Part shown: positions 1 to 11,900 of the stretch, in pieces
How the letters are laid out: every line of letters begins with the position of its first letter
How positions within the stretch are numbered: position 1 is the first letter of the stretch
Assembly (NCBI GenBank): GCA_031472005.1
Contig: PZJY01000001.1
Span: forward strand, 2,356,001 to 2,420,000
Direction of reading: 5' to 3'
Length of the DNA stretch: 64,000 nucleotides
Origin: Tetracladium setigerum
Lineage: Eukaryota; Ascomycota; Leotiomycetes; Helotiales
Notes under the pieces: generated by a model
What the model saw: the letters and a program-made list of their open reading frames with translations, nothing else
Told to the model about the DNA's origin: nothing
Databases searched by the model: none
Position numbers and translations under genes: made by a program

Positions 1-160
1 TCAATTCTAAACCGAAGTATTATTTCTAGTAGTGATTACACTTAATCGTAATTAGTAAAGAAGTGATCACTGTAATAGGGCAGAGCCCAAATATAGATAT
101 ACTTCAAATTCTCGTACATTGATATTTACAGATTGTCATCCTCACAATCATCGCTATAGT

Positions 161-2394
161 TTATGCCTTGTTGAATTCAAAGTAATCCAAAGGGAGACCT
201 AGGATATCGCACTGCTGCTTCTCACTGAACGGGATTTGTTTCCCATTCCACTGTAACAGCCTCGCCGTCGGATTGTTCGCACCGACTTTTTGCCATGCTC
301 CCGCTCTCTGCACTTGCTTGATACTCTCCCAGTAGCCTCTGGCCGTCAGGTAGCCCAGACTAGGATTGGGGTCATGCGTTCTTGCAAACGAACTCCAGTA
401 GTCTAAAATCAGCTGTGAGAACAAGACATCAATGCTATCTCTCGCCGGCACTCTGCTCAACAACGTCCCGAACATCCAGATCACATCACCAGAGTGACAC
501 TTATAGTACTCCTGATCTGGGTCTCCGTATGGATGCGTGGGAGTAATTGGTGCGTTACACTTGTCATTGGTAAACTCCCGTGGTTGGTATGTCCGATTGA
601 AGACATAAGTGTAAGCAGCAGGGAAGACGTGGTTCTTGATTCCCGAATATGTGGTTGCCTGGGAAAGGCACAGCAGGCCACCATCTGTCATAATTCGGTT
701 GGTGAGGTTGAAGTTGCTGAGTGCCGCGTCTGGACCAGGTGGAACAGGGAAGGCTCCCGTGGAAAGAAGCGAAGACAAATCAAGGCCCAGGATGCTGGAT
801 AGATCGCTTATTGCCTGTGTGAGAGATGGTGAGGCAGGGTTCGGTACCGAGATACCACCCTCATCGCGGACTGTTCCACTCAGGATGGGAATGTTGGCTG
901 TGTTGCGTCGATCCTGCAGGTCGAGGCGTGGGGCGACAAGGTAGGTACCATCGATCACGGGAGAGCTACATTCTATTATGATCTTTCTTTTAACGTCCTG
1001 TACAGGGGATGTAACTTACTTGACGTAAACGGGTACGCTGACAAGATCAATAGCATCCTTCTGCCTTAAACACGCAAGCTGATTCGTGGCATTTAGACAC
1101 CCCACTGCACCCACGACACTCTTTCCCACACGCCCGTACATTGATTCAATGCTGGCATAATGCCCATAGTGATCGAAGGCACTAAAGCCTACAGGACTTG
1201 ACTGCATAATTGCCGCATGGATCAACCCTTTCGCCTTCGGACTCGCTAACATTGCTCTGATGGCTGCCGCACCTGACGATTGCCCAAGCATTGTCACCCT
1301 GTCTGGATCACCGCCGAAGGCTTCGATGTTCTGCTTTATCCATTGCAGACCAGTGACTACATCACCGATACCAAAATTGCCGTTCGTGGTACCATCTTCC
1401 AACGCTAGAAAGCCTAAATTCCCGAGTCTGTGGTTGAGCGAGACGACAACCACATCACCACGAGAAGCGAGATTCGAACCATCTGCATCTGCACTGTAGC
1501 TTGGTCCGGTAACAAACCCTCCTCCGTATATACAAACCATCACGGCCCTCAACTTCTTTTTCTTTTGACTTTTTGGAAGCGCGAGAGTTGATAGGGTGGG
1601 AATGTATGGCGTCCATATGTTCTGGAAGAGACAGTCTTCGCTTCCTATCCCTGGAAATTGAAGGCATTCCGACCCTGGAGTGAACGCTGTGGCGCTGCTG
1701 GAGGAATTGAAAATCGTGGAGTGAGCAAGACGGGTTGGTTGCGGTGCATATCGAACGCCGAGAAATACAAACGCATGGTGGTTACGGGCACCAGTCAAAG
1801 TTTGTGAGCCGGTTTGGACGGTTGTGTGAAAACGAGGAGATATGTCGGTGAAAATGGGAGCGCTGTTCGTGCAGAGGACTGGAAACTCTTTGGTACACTT
1901 TTGAGTTGCTCCTTTACCTGTAATGGAGATCGTTGGACATGACGTTGTGCGCTCCCCAAGTGACGGCGAGTTGGCTATCCAGAACTTCTGTGTTCGCGGG
2001 AAAGAAGAGCTGAAGAGCTCGTAGTTGAGCGAGTTGTTGAGGCCTAGTTTGAAGTCTTCTTCAGGGCGACTGGGAGACCAAAGTGTTTCGCCGATGAGGG
2101 TACATGCTTCAGTGGCTGAAGTGTAACTGAGAGCTTTAGACAGTAGGATAGCGGAGGAGGTTCGCGTGGTTGTGTTGTCTGGAGAAATTCAGTTCGTGCG
2201 CTAATATTCGGAAAGATCGCTTTACAGTATAGATCATTGTCGGTGAGAATTCTCAGGTCTGAAGCGATCTGCCTCGCATTGACTGCTGCGGCAATTCCGA
2301 TTTCGAGAACCAATGGGAGAAAAATGAGAAGATACAACATATCCACAGAGATAACACAAACCAGGCAAGCAAGAGTCAGTCTGCAAACCAACAT
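161..2394 (-). CDS. secreted type-B carboxylesterase with N-terminal extension
   Basis: Alpha/beta-hydrolase expected to cleave carboxylic esters (substrate unknown), probably secreted. Three exons: 2394-2226, 2178-1020 and 965-161. The introns (47 and 54 nt) restore one frame of 710 codons. The start at 2394 is an ATG; a second in-frame ATG at 2340 begins a better signal peptide (MLYLLIFLPLVLEIG). Residues about 50-190 form a Cys-containing extension (motif ALSYTSATEACTLIGETLW) found before the catalytic domain in some fungal members. The esterase domain follows: GVRYAPQPTRL, oxyanion-hole GGGF, nucleophile elbow GQSSGA (Ser near residue 356), and the likely catalytic His in CHSGDV near residue 598. 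The second intron splits the codon before SPVIDGTYL. No frame damage, unlike the next three genes. Family assignment is secure; the exact start and substrate are not. Confidence 0.88.
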
Positions 2395-3393
2395 CTATGG
2401 CTTCCAAGACCGATTCCATGGTCAGCTAAGGAAACAGTCGATTTATAGAGATGCGACCGAGCCAGGACGCAACGCAGCAAATGGGATTGGAAGTCAGAAC
2501 AAGTTTAGCAGTATTCAAAATATCCCGGCGGCTAATTACTTCGTGTTCACTATATGTAAGCTCGGAAGATGGACTGGGCACATACGAGCTGCATTAGTAT
2601 CGTCCTTGGGAAGAAGCTGGACATGCAGCCACAATCGCTGGAGATGGCCATTATGGAGACTGTTACGGAGTAGAGAAATCAGATATACCGAGATTCTCGT
2701 CTAGCGTTTGAGGGAGAACCAGCGGCCCTGATGTGCGTTCCCAATTCTTGAAGAGTGGGCTTTTACGGACAGTCCAATCGCGACAATTTCGGTAAAATGC
2801 ATGGGTGATTAGCCAGCTGTACACCGTACCTGCTCCGTACAATAGATTAACTTGGCACAATATGTAAAAGAAACACTCACATCCGCATGAAGTGTGCCTT
2901 GCGTTAGGAGAGCGTTTTAATTGGTTTTGCGGAGCTGAATAGCGACGCGATGTAACTTTCTACGGGCTCAAGGATCAAGTTCTCTACTCTCGGTACAGTC
3001 CCGTGAAGAGTCGAAGAGCTATGGAACTGAAGTTCAAGTCCCCTTAATGAATCATGCATGTACAGTCTACTTTTCCAACATATTCATCTAACGCAAACCT
3101 CAGCAGCCACCCAAAGCAATGCTTCTCGACAACAACAACAACTACTACTACTACTACCAAAACCAAGAAGGATTGAGTTTGCAAACTTCAATTGAGGGGT
3201 CGACCAAAGGGGATTACTATAACTCTACTAGAATAGTTGGAGGGTTGTAAACAATCAGTATTGGTCCACTGCCCAAAGCGAACTAAGTAGTGTATATTCC
3301 TCTGGTATTCACTTATTGAGATTTGGAAAGTTGTGTTGCGAGCTTCTAAAAGCTCACGATAAATGCTGACTATCCCTCAATCCAGCCCTTATC
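2395..3393. other. intergenic region between carboxylesterase and HET gene
   Basis: No convincing gene. Short ORFs here have no recognisable domains. It contains the presumed promoter of the carboxylesterase and a short AAC/ACT microsatellite near 3130-3158. Confidence 0.5.
3130..3158. repeat. AAC/ACT microsatellite
   Basis: Four AAC units run directly into about six ACT units, a simple trinucleotide repeat in intergenic DNA. Confidence 0.8.
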
Positions 3394-5377
3394 TTATCGA
3401 ACCCTCCAAGTCCTCTGCTCTTCCTTCAGGACATTCTCTTCAATCATAGCAAAATCACCCTGATTCTCTAGCTTAGCTTCCCCAACTATAAAAGACTCTC
3501 CTGATCCATTGTTCAATTCTCGTACTACGAATAATACATTTACGCCCCACCATACAACAAGCTCATCTCCATTTTGAACACCGCGGACGCCGATACCCCT
3601 TGTTCCGCTCTGGGTGGTGAAAATACTTCTTCTCGAAGTTCCTCTAGGCGGAGGGGCTGTTTGTGCGAGATAGATCGATGGGAATTGAATGTCAGGATCT
3701 GGATGCTCGCCACTGCTTTCGAGATTTGTGTCTGGTGCTGCTGGCGGGTGCTGGTTATTGTCGAGCTTGGGGTTGGGGTAATCGACGCCTTTTAGAGGTT
3801 TACTCACGATCCTAACCAGTTCCTTGAACTCGTCGCCCGTGACAAGACACTCGAGGACTGCAGTCGCAGCACACAGATTCTGTATCGCTTCCTGTTCCTC
3901 CTCTTTCTTTTTCCCTTTGGTTTCAACTTGCTGCTGTAAGTCTCCTGGGGATTGCGCTTCTACTTTTTCTTCCTCCTCCACGACAGGCTTCTCTTCAACA
4001 ATGCTCCTAATCTCATCTAACTGCAAATTAATTCCCTCAATATACTTCTCGTCGATTTCATATACCACATCAACTATGCCAATAACTGCTCCCTTGATAG
4101 TCAATACCCCTTCTTTAACATAACAATTGATTTCCTCCTTCCATTTCCCACCAATTCCAAACACCCTTTCCTCATCCTGATACCGTTTTGAAAAATCCGG
4201 CACCCAGCTCGGGAAATCCGCGTTTGTCCCAATCGGAAAAACTCCCAAACTTTACCCCACCTCTCAACACAAAGCAACAACGCCGCAGTCTTGACAAAAA
4301 CAGTCAGAACAGACTGGCTGTAATTTGGACAAAGAATTGTATGGAAAGGCTCGGGTATAAATCCGTGTAACGCAAATATCATATCCCGTGGATCAGTGGA
4401 ATTGTGATAGCGAGTTTCGAGTACGAGGGAGGAGATGTGTGGTGATGTCTTGCTGTGTCGGCGATTTAGGACTGCTTCCCTGGATTCTAGTATGTTTTGG
4501 AGATCTGCTGACGATATTCCCGGATCTAGATTGAGGGGCTGTACTGTGATGTTATTGTTGGTGAATTGGGGGTACTCTAGAAGAAGTTGAACATGTAGAA
4601 CCCGAGGTGAAGGTTTGATGCTGAGATCGAATTTTGATTGTGTGTGAAGATGGGATCGTTTGAAGCTCGCACGTATTCTTGGAGAACCCAGATTCGTGTC
4701 CACCATTCGTTTTGTAAGATAGAATAGAATTGAGATAGCAATTCTGAAGGGAAGGGTATTGTCGTTGGTGAGAGGATATTTTCTTGGAGAGACCCCAATT
4801 CGCCACCGTGAGATGACAGAATTATAGGTAGAGTGTTTAGATATTCGAATAGCTTAGTATAGTCATGCTCAACGTCCACAAAACAGACCAATACCGTTTC
4901 AGCACTTGCGTAGATCTGTGCCATTTTCCCCACTTGATCTGTTTTTTCCATATCGTCAGATTGATTGATACATATAGCATCAATCCATAATCTCCGACGC
5001 TCAGTCTCAGAACGTAGTGATTGGAGAATGCCGTAAAGGTTTGGCATTATTTTAACCGTAACCCCGTTGACAACGATTTCTTTCTTGAGGCTGGAAGTGC
5101 CCCAAACGTAGGAAATAGCGTCGTAAGGGGAGCTGAGGCAGTGAGTCTCGGGGTCTAAAATACAATTAATGAGTGTTCCTGATGGTCCTGGAAGAAGTGT
5201 GAGAATTCGAAGGAAGTCGATGTCTGTGTGGAGAGAAGTGTAAAGCGGTGTAGGGTTGAAAGGTAGACATATGTGGAAGTAGGATAAGATTGGACGAGTG
5301 AATATAAGGGTGCTTTGGCGGAGAAATTTTGGAGCTCGTCTAGTGCGGTGCGGCGTAGCGATACTTGACGGTTTCAT
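3394..5377 (-). pseudogene. HET-domain (heterokaryon incompatibility) gene with two frameshifts
   Basis: HET proteins mediate non-self recognition and programmed cell death after hyphal fusion. The ATG at 5377 gives a frame with YDAISYVWG (near residue 82), LWIDAICINQ (near 130) and QVGKMAQIYASAE, the three HET-domain blocks, then WWTRIWVLQEY. The coding sense then jumps frame twice: near 4575-4590 into a frame holding LEYPQFTNNN and STDPRDMIFALHGF, and near 4237-4241 (a five-base A/T run) into the frame with PIGTNADFPSWVPDFSKR down to the stop at 3394. Each jump needs one extra base; with both counted the length is 662 codons. The C-terminal part has a Glu-rich stretch (about 3960-4030). No intron with usable splice sites explains the jumps. 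Either decayed or miscalled; the family is certain. Confidence 0.85.
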
Positions 5378-5456
5378 TGTTATTTGCAGGCTATAAGCTT
5401 CTGATTTTGAACTGCAGAATGTCAGACTCAAGAAGTTTAAGACATGAAAAATCTGA

Positions 5457-6049
5457 CTACCTCTCAACATTGATCATGTCCGCATTGTCGGCAAATGCTT
5501 TCAACCTTTCAAAAATTTCCCTCGATTCCTCCGAAAGTCCGTCTGGCAAAGTTCCCGGATTCACTTTATATTCAATAGACTCCGGTGCTTTATGAAGATA
5601 CCATGTCAAAAAATGGCCGGTGAGAGCAGTCCCGCTGGCCATAAGTAAAGTCCTCGCATAGTTAACACCAAAAGCTCCTACGAGTCTTTCACCGGCAGAA
5701 AGGACAAGAAGACTGCCAATGAAAGGAATGGCGAACACTACTAACGTGATGTATCGAGACATATGGAGAACAACTTCTTTTCGGCTCCGGAGGCGTAGGA
5801 TTGTGCTCGTTTGAGAAGGACTAGGCCGTGTTCGGTTGCAAGATTGCCAATCCCGTTGATTGTGAGCTTGGATCTGAGGTAGGTTACCTCTTCCCAATCT
5901 TTTTCCATCGTGATATGAGGATATGTAAATGCGATACTTGGTTCAGACATCATTATCGAAGACCTCGATCTTTGTCGTGATTGGGGAAATGAGTCTGCAA
6001 AATAATCCACAACAACCTCGTTTGGGAAAATCGCAATGTGTATCATCAA
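5457..6049 (-). pseudogene. unrecognised membrane protein, one frameshift
   Basis: I do not recognise this family. ATGs at 6049, 6046, 5953 and 5950 are possible starts. The first frame reads soluble sequence (ITMEKDWEEVTYLRSK ... SYASGAEKKLF) and stops near 5741. The next frame continues with two hydrophobic segments (YITLVVFAIPFIGSLLVL and a stretch around TLLMASGTALTGHFLTWYL), then an acidic helical tail ending FADNADMINVER at 5457. Joining the two needs one extra base near 5745-5785, which gives 198 codons from 6049. It lies only 80 bases upstream of the HET ATG, in the same orientation. It could be a separate two-TM protein or an upstream exon of something larger. The product is speculative; coding character is judged from the amphipathic composition. 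Confidence 0.5.
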
Positions 6050-6429
6050 GTCGTAGAGAAGGCTTGGAATTAAATAGGCTGCGGGCTGCCTCGGGCTAAG
6101 GCTTCACTCAAAGAAGAACGCAGGCATAGCCTTGTCCAACGCCTTGCATCTGCGCAAACAGCTGCAGCTTTTACAAATTAGGAAAACACACCGCTTGGCA
6201 CCCTTTGGCACTCCTTGCCGCCGAGAATTATGATTATCTACCTAGCATAGTCTTGATGATATGCTCTCCTCTCGTAAGGGCAGACCCCCAACAATGGATG
6301 CAAAAATATGGATGAGAGAAGGAAGAAGCGACGTCTGGAGGGAATTTAGTCTGCCATTTCTCACCACCCGAGACACTGGCTATCTCATTTCCAGTATATG
6401 GGAAAGTCCAACACCTGAAATACCTCAAC

Positions 6430-7591
6430 CTATCTATATCGCTGCAACAAGCTAAGCCAAGGCAACCAAGCAACTGTGTACCTAGTGGGCCATCCTTTGG
6501 ACTTCTCTTGATCTTGACTATCATCTGGAGTGTCCGAGCCAGAGAAAGTTCCCACACCAACAGACGACTCCGGATCATCCTCTAGCCACCTATCCTTGAC
6601 TACTGCATAGCACGTTCGTAAGAACCCAAGTGTACCAACGAGAAAAGGTAACAATTGACTTGGATAGTGTAGCGCGCCCCCGTTCTTCTCGCCCAGAACA
6701 TTTTCCACATGATTAAAATTCAATGTGAACTCTACCGTGATAGCGGAGAAGATCAGCCAAGGAAGTTACCAATGCGCAGGAATTTGTGGATAAGTCTGAG
6801 CCTGGCAGAGATTTATGTTAGTTGTTGAGTTTCCCCACACCATGGGAGAACTTACTCTGTGTGTTTGAAACCTGTCGTATACTGCGGTCGAGAAGTATGT
6901 ACCCAACGCTTATGCTTTGCCAGTCCAAACACATTTTCTAGGAGATACCATCCGGCAATAATTGATGCCAATAGCATAGTCCCAAAACAAATGATACAAA
7001 GGGTGCATACAATAATGTAGTAGATCCTGATTCGACCATCTGCACGCACTTTGGTAAAAAGAACGTGAACAATGTCGCACATTCTGGAGAGTTTGGAGGG
7101 TCTGTACCATCGTCTGGTCCCATTGGGTTCAATGAGCCGGTAACACCATATACCCAGAACCAAAGACCAAACACGCTTACTCCCAGGCTCACACCCAATC
7201 TGATCTGTGTTCCGAATCCACCATAGTTTCTAATAGCTTTGCGACCTTCATCGAGATAGAATCGGGTGCGATATCCCCAAAGACTTAGGATGCCGAACAC
7301 TGTACCACCGCATAGATGCATGAGGATAAGAGCATCAAGTTGTCCGAGCTGTTCAGTCCTACTGTCGTTCGTCATGGCGACTAACAGTGTCAGAAGGAAA
7401 ATTATGTTGGTATCTGTAGCGGAACTAATCTCAGAGGGAAGTATTGTGTTGGCAATATATGCTTGGAACCAGGCGAAGTAGATACCGAGACGAACTCCGA
7501 GACCATAATAGTCAGAGGCGCTGCCGGTCTGGCACTGGAGTGAGTCGTGTCTGGCAAGTATGCTCACCAATTGGTCTTGAACGGTAGACAT
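6430..7591 (-). pseudogene. fungal multi-pass membrane protein, frameshifted and with a premature stop
   Basis: Resembles an uncharacterised family of fungal polytopic membrane proteins. The probable start is ATG 7591 (MSTVQDQLVSILARHDS). It continues with YYGLGVRLGIYFAWFQAY, several hydrophobic helices and LSLWGYRTRFYLDEGRKAI. Near 7056-7060 (a five-base A/T run) the frame must gain one base to continue into TKVRADGRIRI and AGWYLLENVFGLAKHKRW. A probable 101-nt intron (6902-6802, with CTAAC branch site) leads to an exon coding AQTYPQIPAHW, then TAA (6768-6766), then in the same frame LPWLIFSAITVEFTLNFNHV and a last TM region ending at 6430. The internal TAA is in frame with both flanks and is not an indel. 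With the frameshift counted the length is 354 codons. The function is unknown. Confidence 0.7.
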
Positions 7592-8940
7592 CTCGAAAAG
7601 AAGATCAGTAAATGGACAGATGACCTTGGGAATCACAAAGCTATAAGTTATCATTATTTTCAAAGCCATAGTGGGAGCCGAATGATTCATATCTGAAGAG
7701 AAAAGGCCCCCATGCGGGAAGTCAAGTCCATACGCCGCAATCGCAAGGACCAAGGTATTAGCAAGTACATCATGGTCCACAGATTGACTATTGAAAAAGC
7801 CTCTTTTTACAGTAAGCAAAAGTTGGAGTTGATGATAAGACAGAAGTACTAACAAGGTAGGCTGATCTTTTAGATTTGAATTATCTGTAAAACCTGCAAC
7901 GAATTTTTGGCCCCCATCTCTCCTACACTTGGTGTTAGGGGATAAAGAGTGGGACACAAGGCTTGACGTTAATATAGTAGATGCTAATCCATATTAGTTG
8001 ACGAGATGTCAGCCCCTTGCATGATCACACGCAGTTAAGGTCGTCAAAAACTTGGCGTATCCAGAATTTTGACAGCCAGTAGTCAATGTAACCGATGTGA
8101 AATTTGCCATCACACCCAGAACTTCGCCTAGACTTTATCTGCCTGGAGTGAGTGGTCGAAATGCACTGCGTACACTGCAGCAGCATGTAGGATAATGTTG
8201 GCCCTATTAGGGCAAGGGAGCCTCAAGATTTGCCATCTTTCACAAAAGATGAGAGCGATCACAACATCCTTCATGGATATTTGTGGTCAATAAAGCAACC
8301 AGCTCAGAATCTGGGTTCACCATTTCTCAACTTATTCTTGTCCTATACATGAAGGCGCCTGGCGTAGATTGTTTGAGTGGTTTGGACTCCTGCTCCTATC
8401 CTGTGCAGTATGTGGAGATGTACCAGGGGCTATACTCTTCAGCATGTTGAAATGAGATAGGAGACGAAGCCTGTCCGCTTGGTGAATCAGGATTGAAAGT
8501 GTCGGCGCGGGGGTGGAAGGCGGCTTTGGGCGCGTCACTTCTTGAACTATAGTTACCAGTGTATCGCGAGCGGCCAGCTGAGTATGGCTCTAACATACCA
8601 CCGTCCTCAACAATCAAAATGCCTTAATAAGCTCTGCTTATAAGGTTAAAACCTAGCGGCGCGAGAGCATATAAAATTCAAATAGTACACTTCCTTAGCA
8701 CATTCTTAGACAAATCTTAGATAAATTAAAGCGAGTGCGTAGAACTTCGTTTCTAATCGAAGGCCTCAGCACCGCTGTTGGAGAAGCTGGAGGCTCAAAT
8801 GTCACAATGCGTACTATACAGTGGTTCTTGTAATTTATGTACTTATGCCCTGTGGAAAATATATATATGCTAACTATCATGATTTATGTAATCTTACATA
8901 TTGTGCCAATCCCCAGCCCCAACCCAAACATCCCAAGGAG
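7592..8940. other. intergenic region
   Basis: About 1.35 kb between the membrane-protein remnant and the 3' end of the ABC transporter. An open frame continues upstream of 7591 but lacks family similarity. Small ORFs at 8332-8617 on the minus strand are low-complexity and unrecognised. I see no supported gene. Confidence 0.45.
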
Positions 8941-11900
8941 TTACACAGCGCTGCTACTTGTACTTCGATTGACGCTCATGAAGACGTCTTCTAGAGCCGG
9001 CTCTGTGATGGAATATTCCTCAAAAACGGTAATCTGTGCTGATTCAGGTGAGCCTCCCTCCCTTCGTATTTCATTTCCTCCCTGACTTATAACATTTCCC
9101 TTCAGCCCCTCCATGATCTTCATGAAGCTTCCCAAGTGTCTCCTTGAATGAGGCACATTGAAATTGATTTGTCCATGACTATCAGTGTAATTGCTTACTC
9201 TACCATCAAACTTCTCTTTCACAAGCCTCTCTGCCATGGCTGCATCCAAGTGTGGATGCCGTACTGCTTTCATGTTGTACACTACGCCGTACCTCTCCTG
9301 TAAACTCGAAAGTGTTCCAGTCGCAAGCATTTTTGTACCTAGAATCACTACTTTCGTTGCTAGGGCCTCAGCCTCTTCCATACTATGAGTTGTGAGTAAG
9401 ATAGCACGGTCTCCACGAATAGCCTCGATAGCTTTCCAAAGAATACGCTTTGCGCCTGCATCCTGGCCTGTCGAGGGCTCATCAAGGAGAAGAACGCGAG
9501 GGTTTCCTGTCAAAGCAATCATTAGGGTTGTTCGTAACTCTCGCTGATGGGAAAACTCGAGAATGGGGAATTACCAAGGACAGCAATAGCAACCGAAAGT
9601 TTTCTCCTTGTGCCACCACTCAAATCCCTTGCTGCAACGTCCTGATAGCTCGCGATATTCAATCTATCAAGAACTCTATCCACATTGGCGGTGATATTCT
9701 TAAGACCCTTCACAGATGCATAGAAACTCAACGTCTGTCTCATAGTTAGATTGTCAATAGCATCCTCTTGCGGGCAAACTCCAAGGTGAACCCTCGTCTC
9801 AAGTGGGTGGCATGATACCGACACTCCATTGATAAAAACATCCCCAAAATCAGGCTTAAGCTCTCCACGGATCATATTGATGATAGTTGTTTTTCCTGCC
9901 CCGTTCGCTCCGAGGAGGCCTAATGTTTCATTGGCGCCAATGTTGAAAGAAACATTTTTAGCTGCAAATGTGCTGCCAAAAAACTTGCTGACACTAGAGA
10001 CGCGGAGGATCTCGTCCCCGCTGGCGGTTGAAATCCCGTTCCTATCAACGAGATGAATGGATTCTGGATCTTCTCCTGACTCAACCTCATAATGAAGACG
10101 GATTGGAGTTACAGGCCCCTGAAGCTTGCGACGTACCCAATCATAGTTACCATATTCGCAAAGAAATAGAACGACGATTAAAAAGAATATCTGAGTAACC
10201 AAATATGCATATACGCCGCCATATAGCTCGAACGCATATGCGTTGGGATTTTCTGCGTTGCCATACTTGCCACAAGTAGCTCCGAAAGCATTCGAGGCGA
10301 GGAACAAGGCTCGTAGAAGGTTTGCGCCCGGTGACGTGAGGCCCATACCATTGTGGATGTCTGTGAAAGTCTGGACCCGGGTCTCGACATCTCCAAAGAA
10401 CTGGTTCATAACATAAGCAGCTAAGTATAGGAGAGCCATAAGGACATGTAATCCTGCAGCGACCGAAAAGGCTGCCCTTTTGATGAAGATTGAGATGATG
10501 TATGCACCCAGGTAGGATGCAATGCCAAATAGAATGAATATTCCAACAATATACACCGGCTCATACCACAGCCTGGCTAGGCTACCAGCAAAGAGTAATC
10601 CCCACACCACGACACTTTGTAGGACTATGAATTGTGAATCAAAGAGTAGATAAGCAACCCAGAGTGCAAAGGGCGAAACTCCATTACAATAGTGAAGTGC
10701 TCTCACATGGTTGAGTTTTTCACTCGCGGGGTATATCGCTGATATGGAAGTTGCGGTGATGAATGCCAGTGTCAGAAGCACAACGATGGGCAAAGAACGA
10801 TAATCGACTTTGTGCTCGACGTGTCGCATAGTCCGCACTTGCACTTTAGTTATCCTCCCTACGCCAGTACTTCGCAGTGAGTTGCTGAGACGATTTGTGA
10901 CGAGTGTGAAGGCTTGAGCTCCAATCTCAGGTGCAGATGAGAAGTGATACAAAGTTGCATTCGACGGAGTCGGCGCGTACAACCCGAACCCAGTGTATCC
11001 TCCACTTAGCTGGATTGCGGAAACAACATCCGCCTCCGTGGAATCAATCTCCCTGGTTTTGAGAGCTTGCTCGGCGTCATAGGTGATATTCGAAATTGTA
11101 TTGGATCCATCAAAGTCCCGGAATAAAGAACCGACGCTTGAAACAAATATCTGGTCTTGAGTGTTTCCAGAGAACTCGTCTTGGGGTCCAACTATAGCTC
11201 CTGGACTGTAAAATGTCGATAGTCGTGGCTTCTTGTATGTATAGAGAGGATCGTAAAGTGGAAAATCTGCCGGATATTTGTACTTTGCCGCCTCCTCGTT
11301 TGAGGCATTGCGTAAGATGGCGACGTTCATTCTGCATGTTGTAAGTGGCTCCATCCTGTACATAAATTTAACCAAAGCTCCCGCAATAACAAGCGGAATA
11401 AAGAAGTTGATTGCATTGGTGATCCAATTCGGTTTTTGGACAGCAATGATATATCTCTTGTTGAAGAGAACGCCGATTTGTCTCAGAAGCCCGATAGACC
11501 TCCCAACATCCAGGTCCATATTGTCGGGGGAGTTGCTTTCCAGAGCGAAAGCCTTTGCGCCCATGATAGTATCGAATCCTTCTTCCTGGACATCGTCTGT
11601 CGGATACAGGGGCTCCGCAAAGGAATCTGAAGTAACATTTAAAAAGACTTGCTCAAGTGTTGGGAATGTAATGCTGTATGCGAGGTCATCCGTCAGAGCC
11701 TCAAGTTCAAGAAGCTTCCGGGTTGCGTCGGCAGAGTTATCTGTCCGCCATACTGCGTCGCCTGCTCCTTTGTCTGAGATAGCACTGATGACATAACTGT
11801 CGCCGAACCTAGCTTTCAATGATGTACCTCTACCTTCGCATACTGCTTTACCTTTGTGCAAAACTATAATATAGTCTGCTAAGATGTCGGCCTGTTAACC

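Noticed and set aside
4577..4672. Possible intron in the HET gene to explain the first frame break
   Set aside because: The only donor would remove the conserved segment after WVLQEY, and 25-nt alternatives are too short; a single-base loss is simpler.
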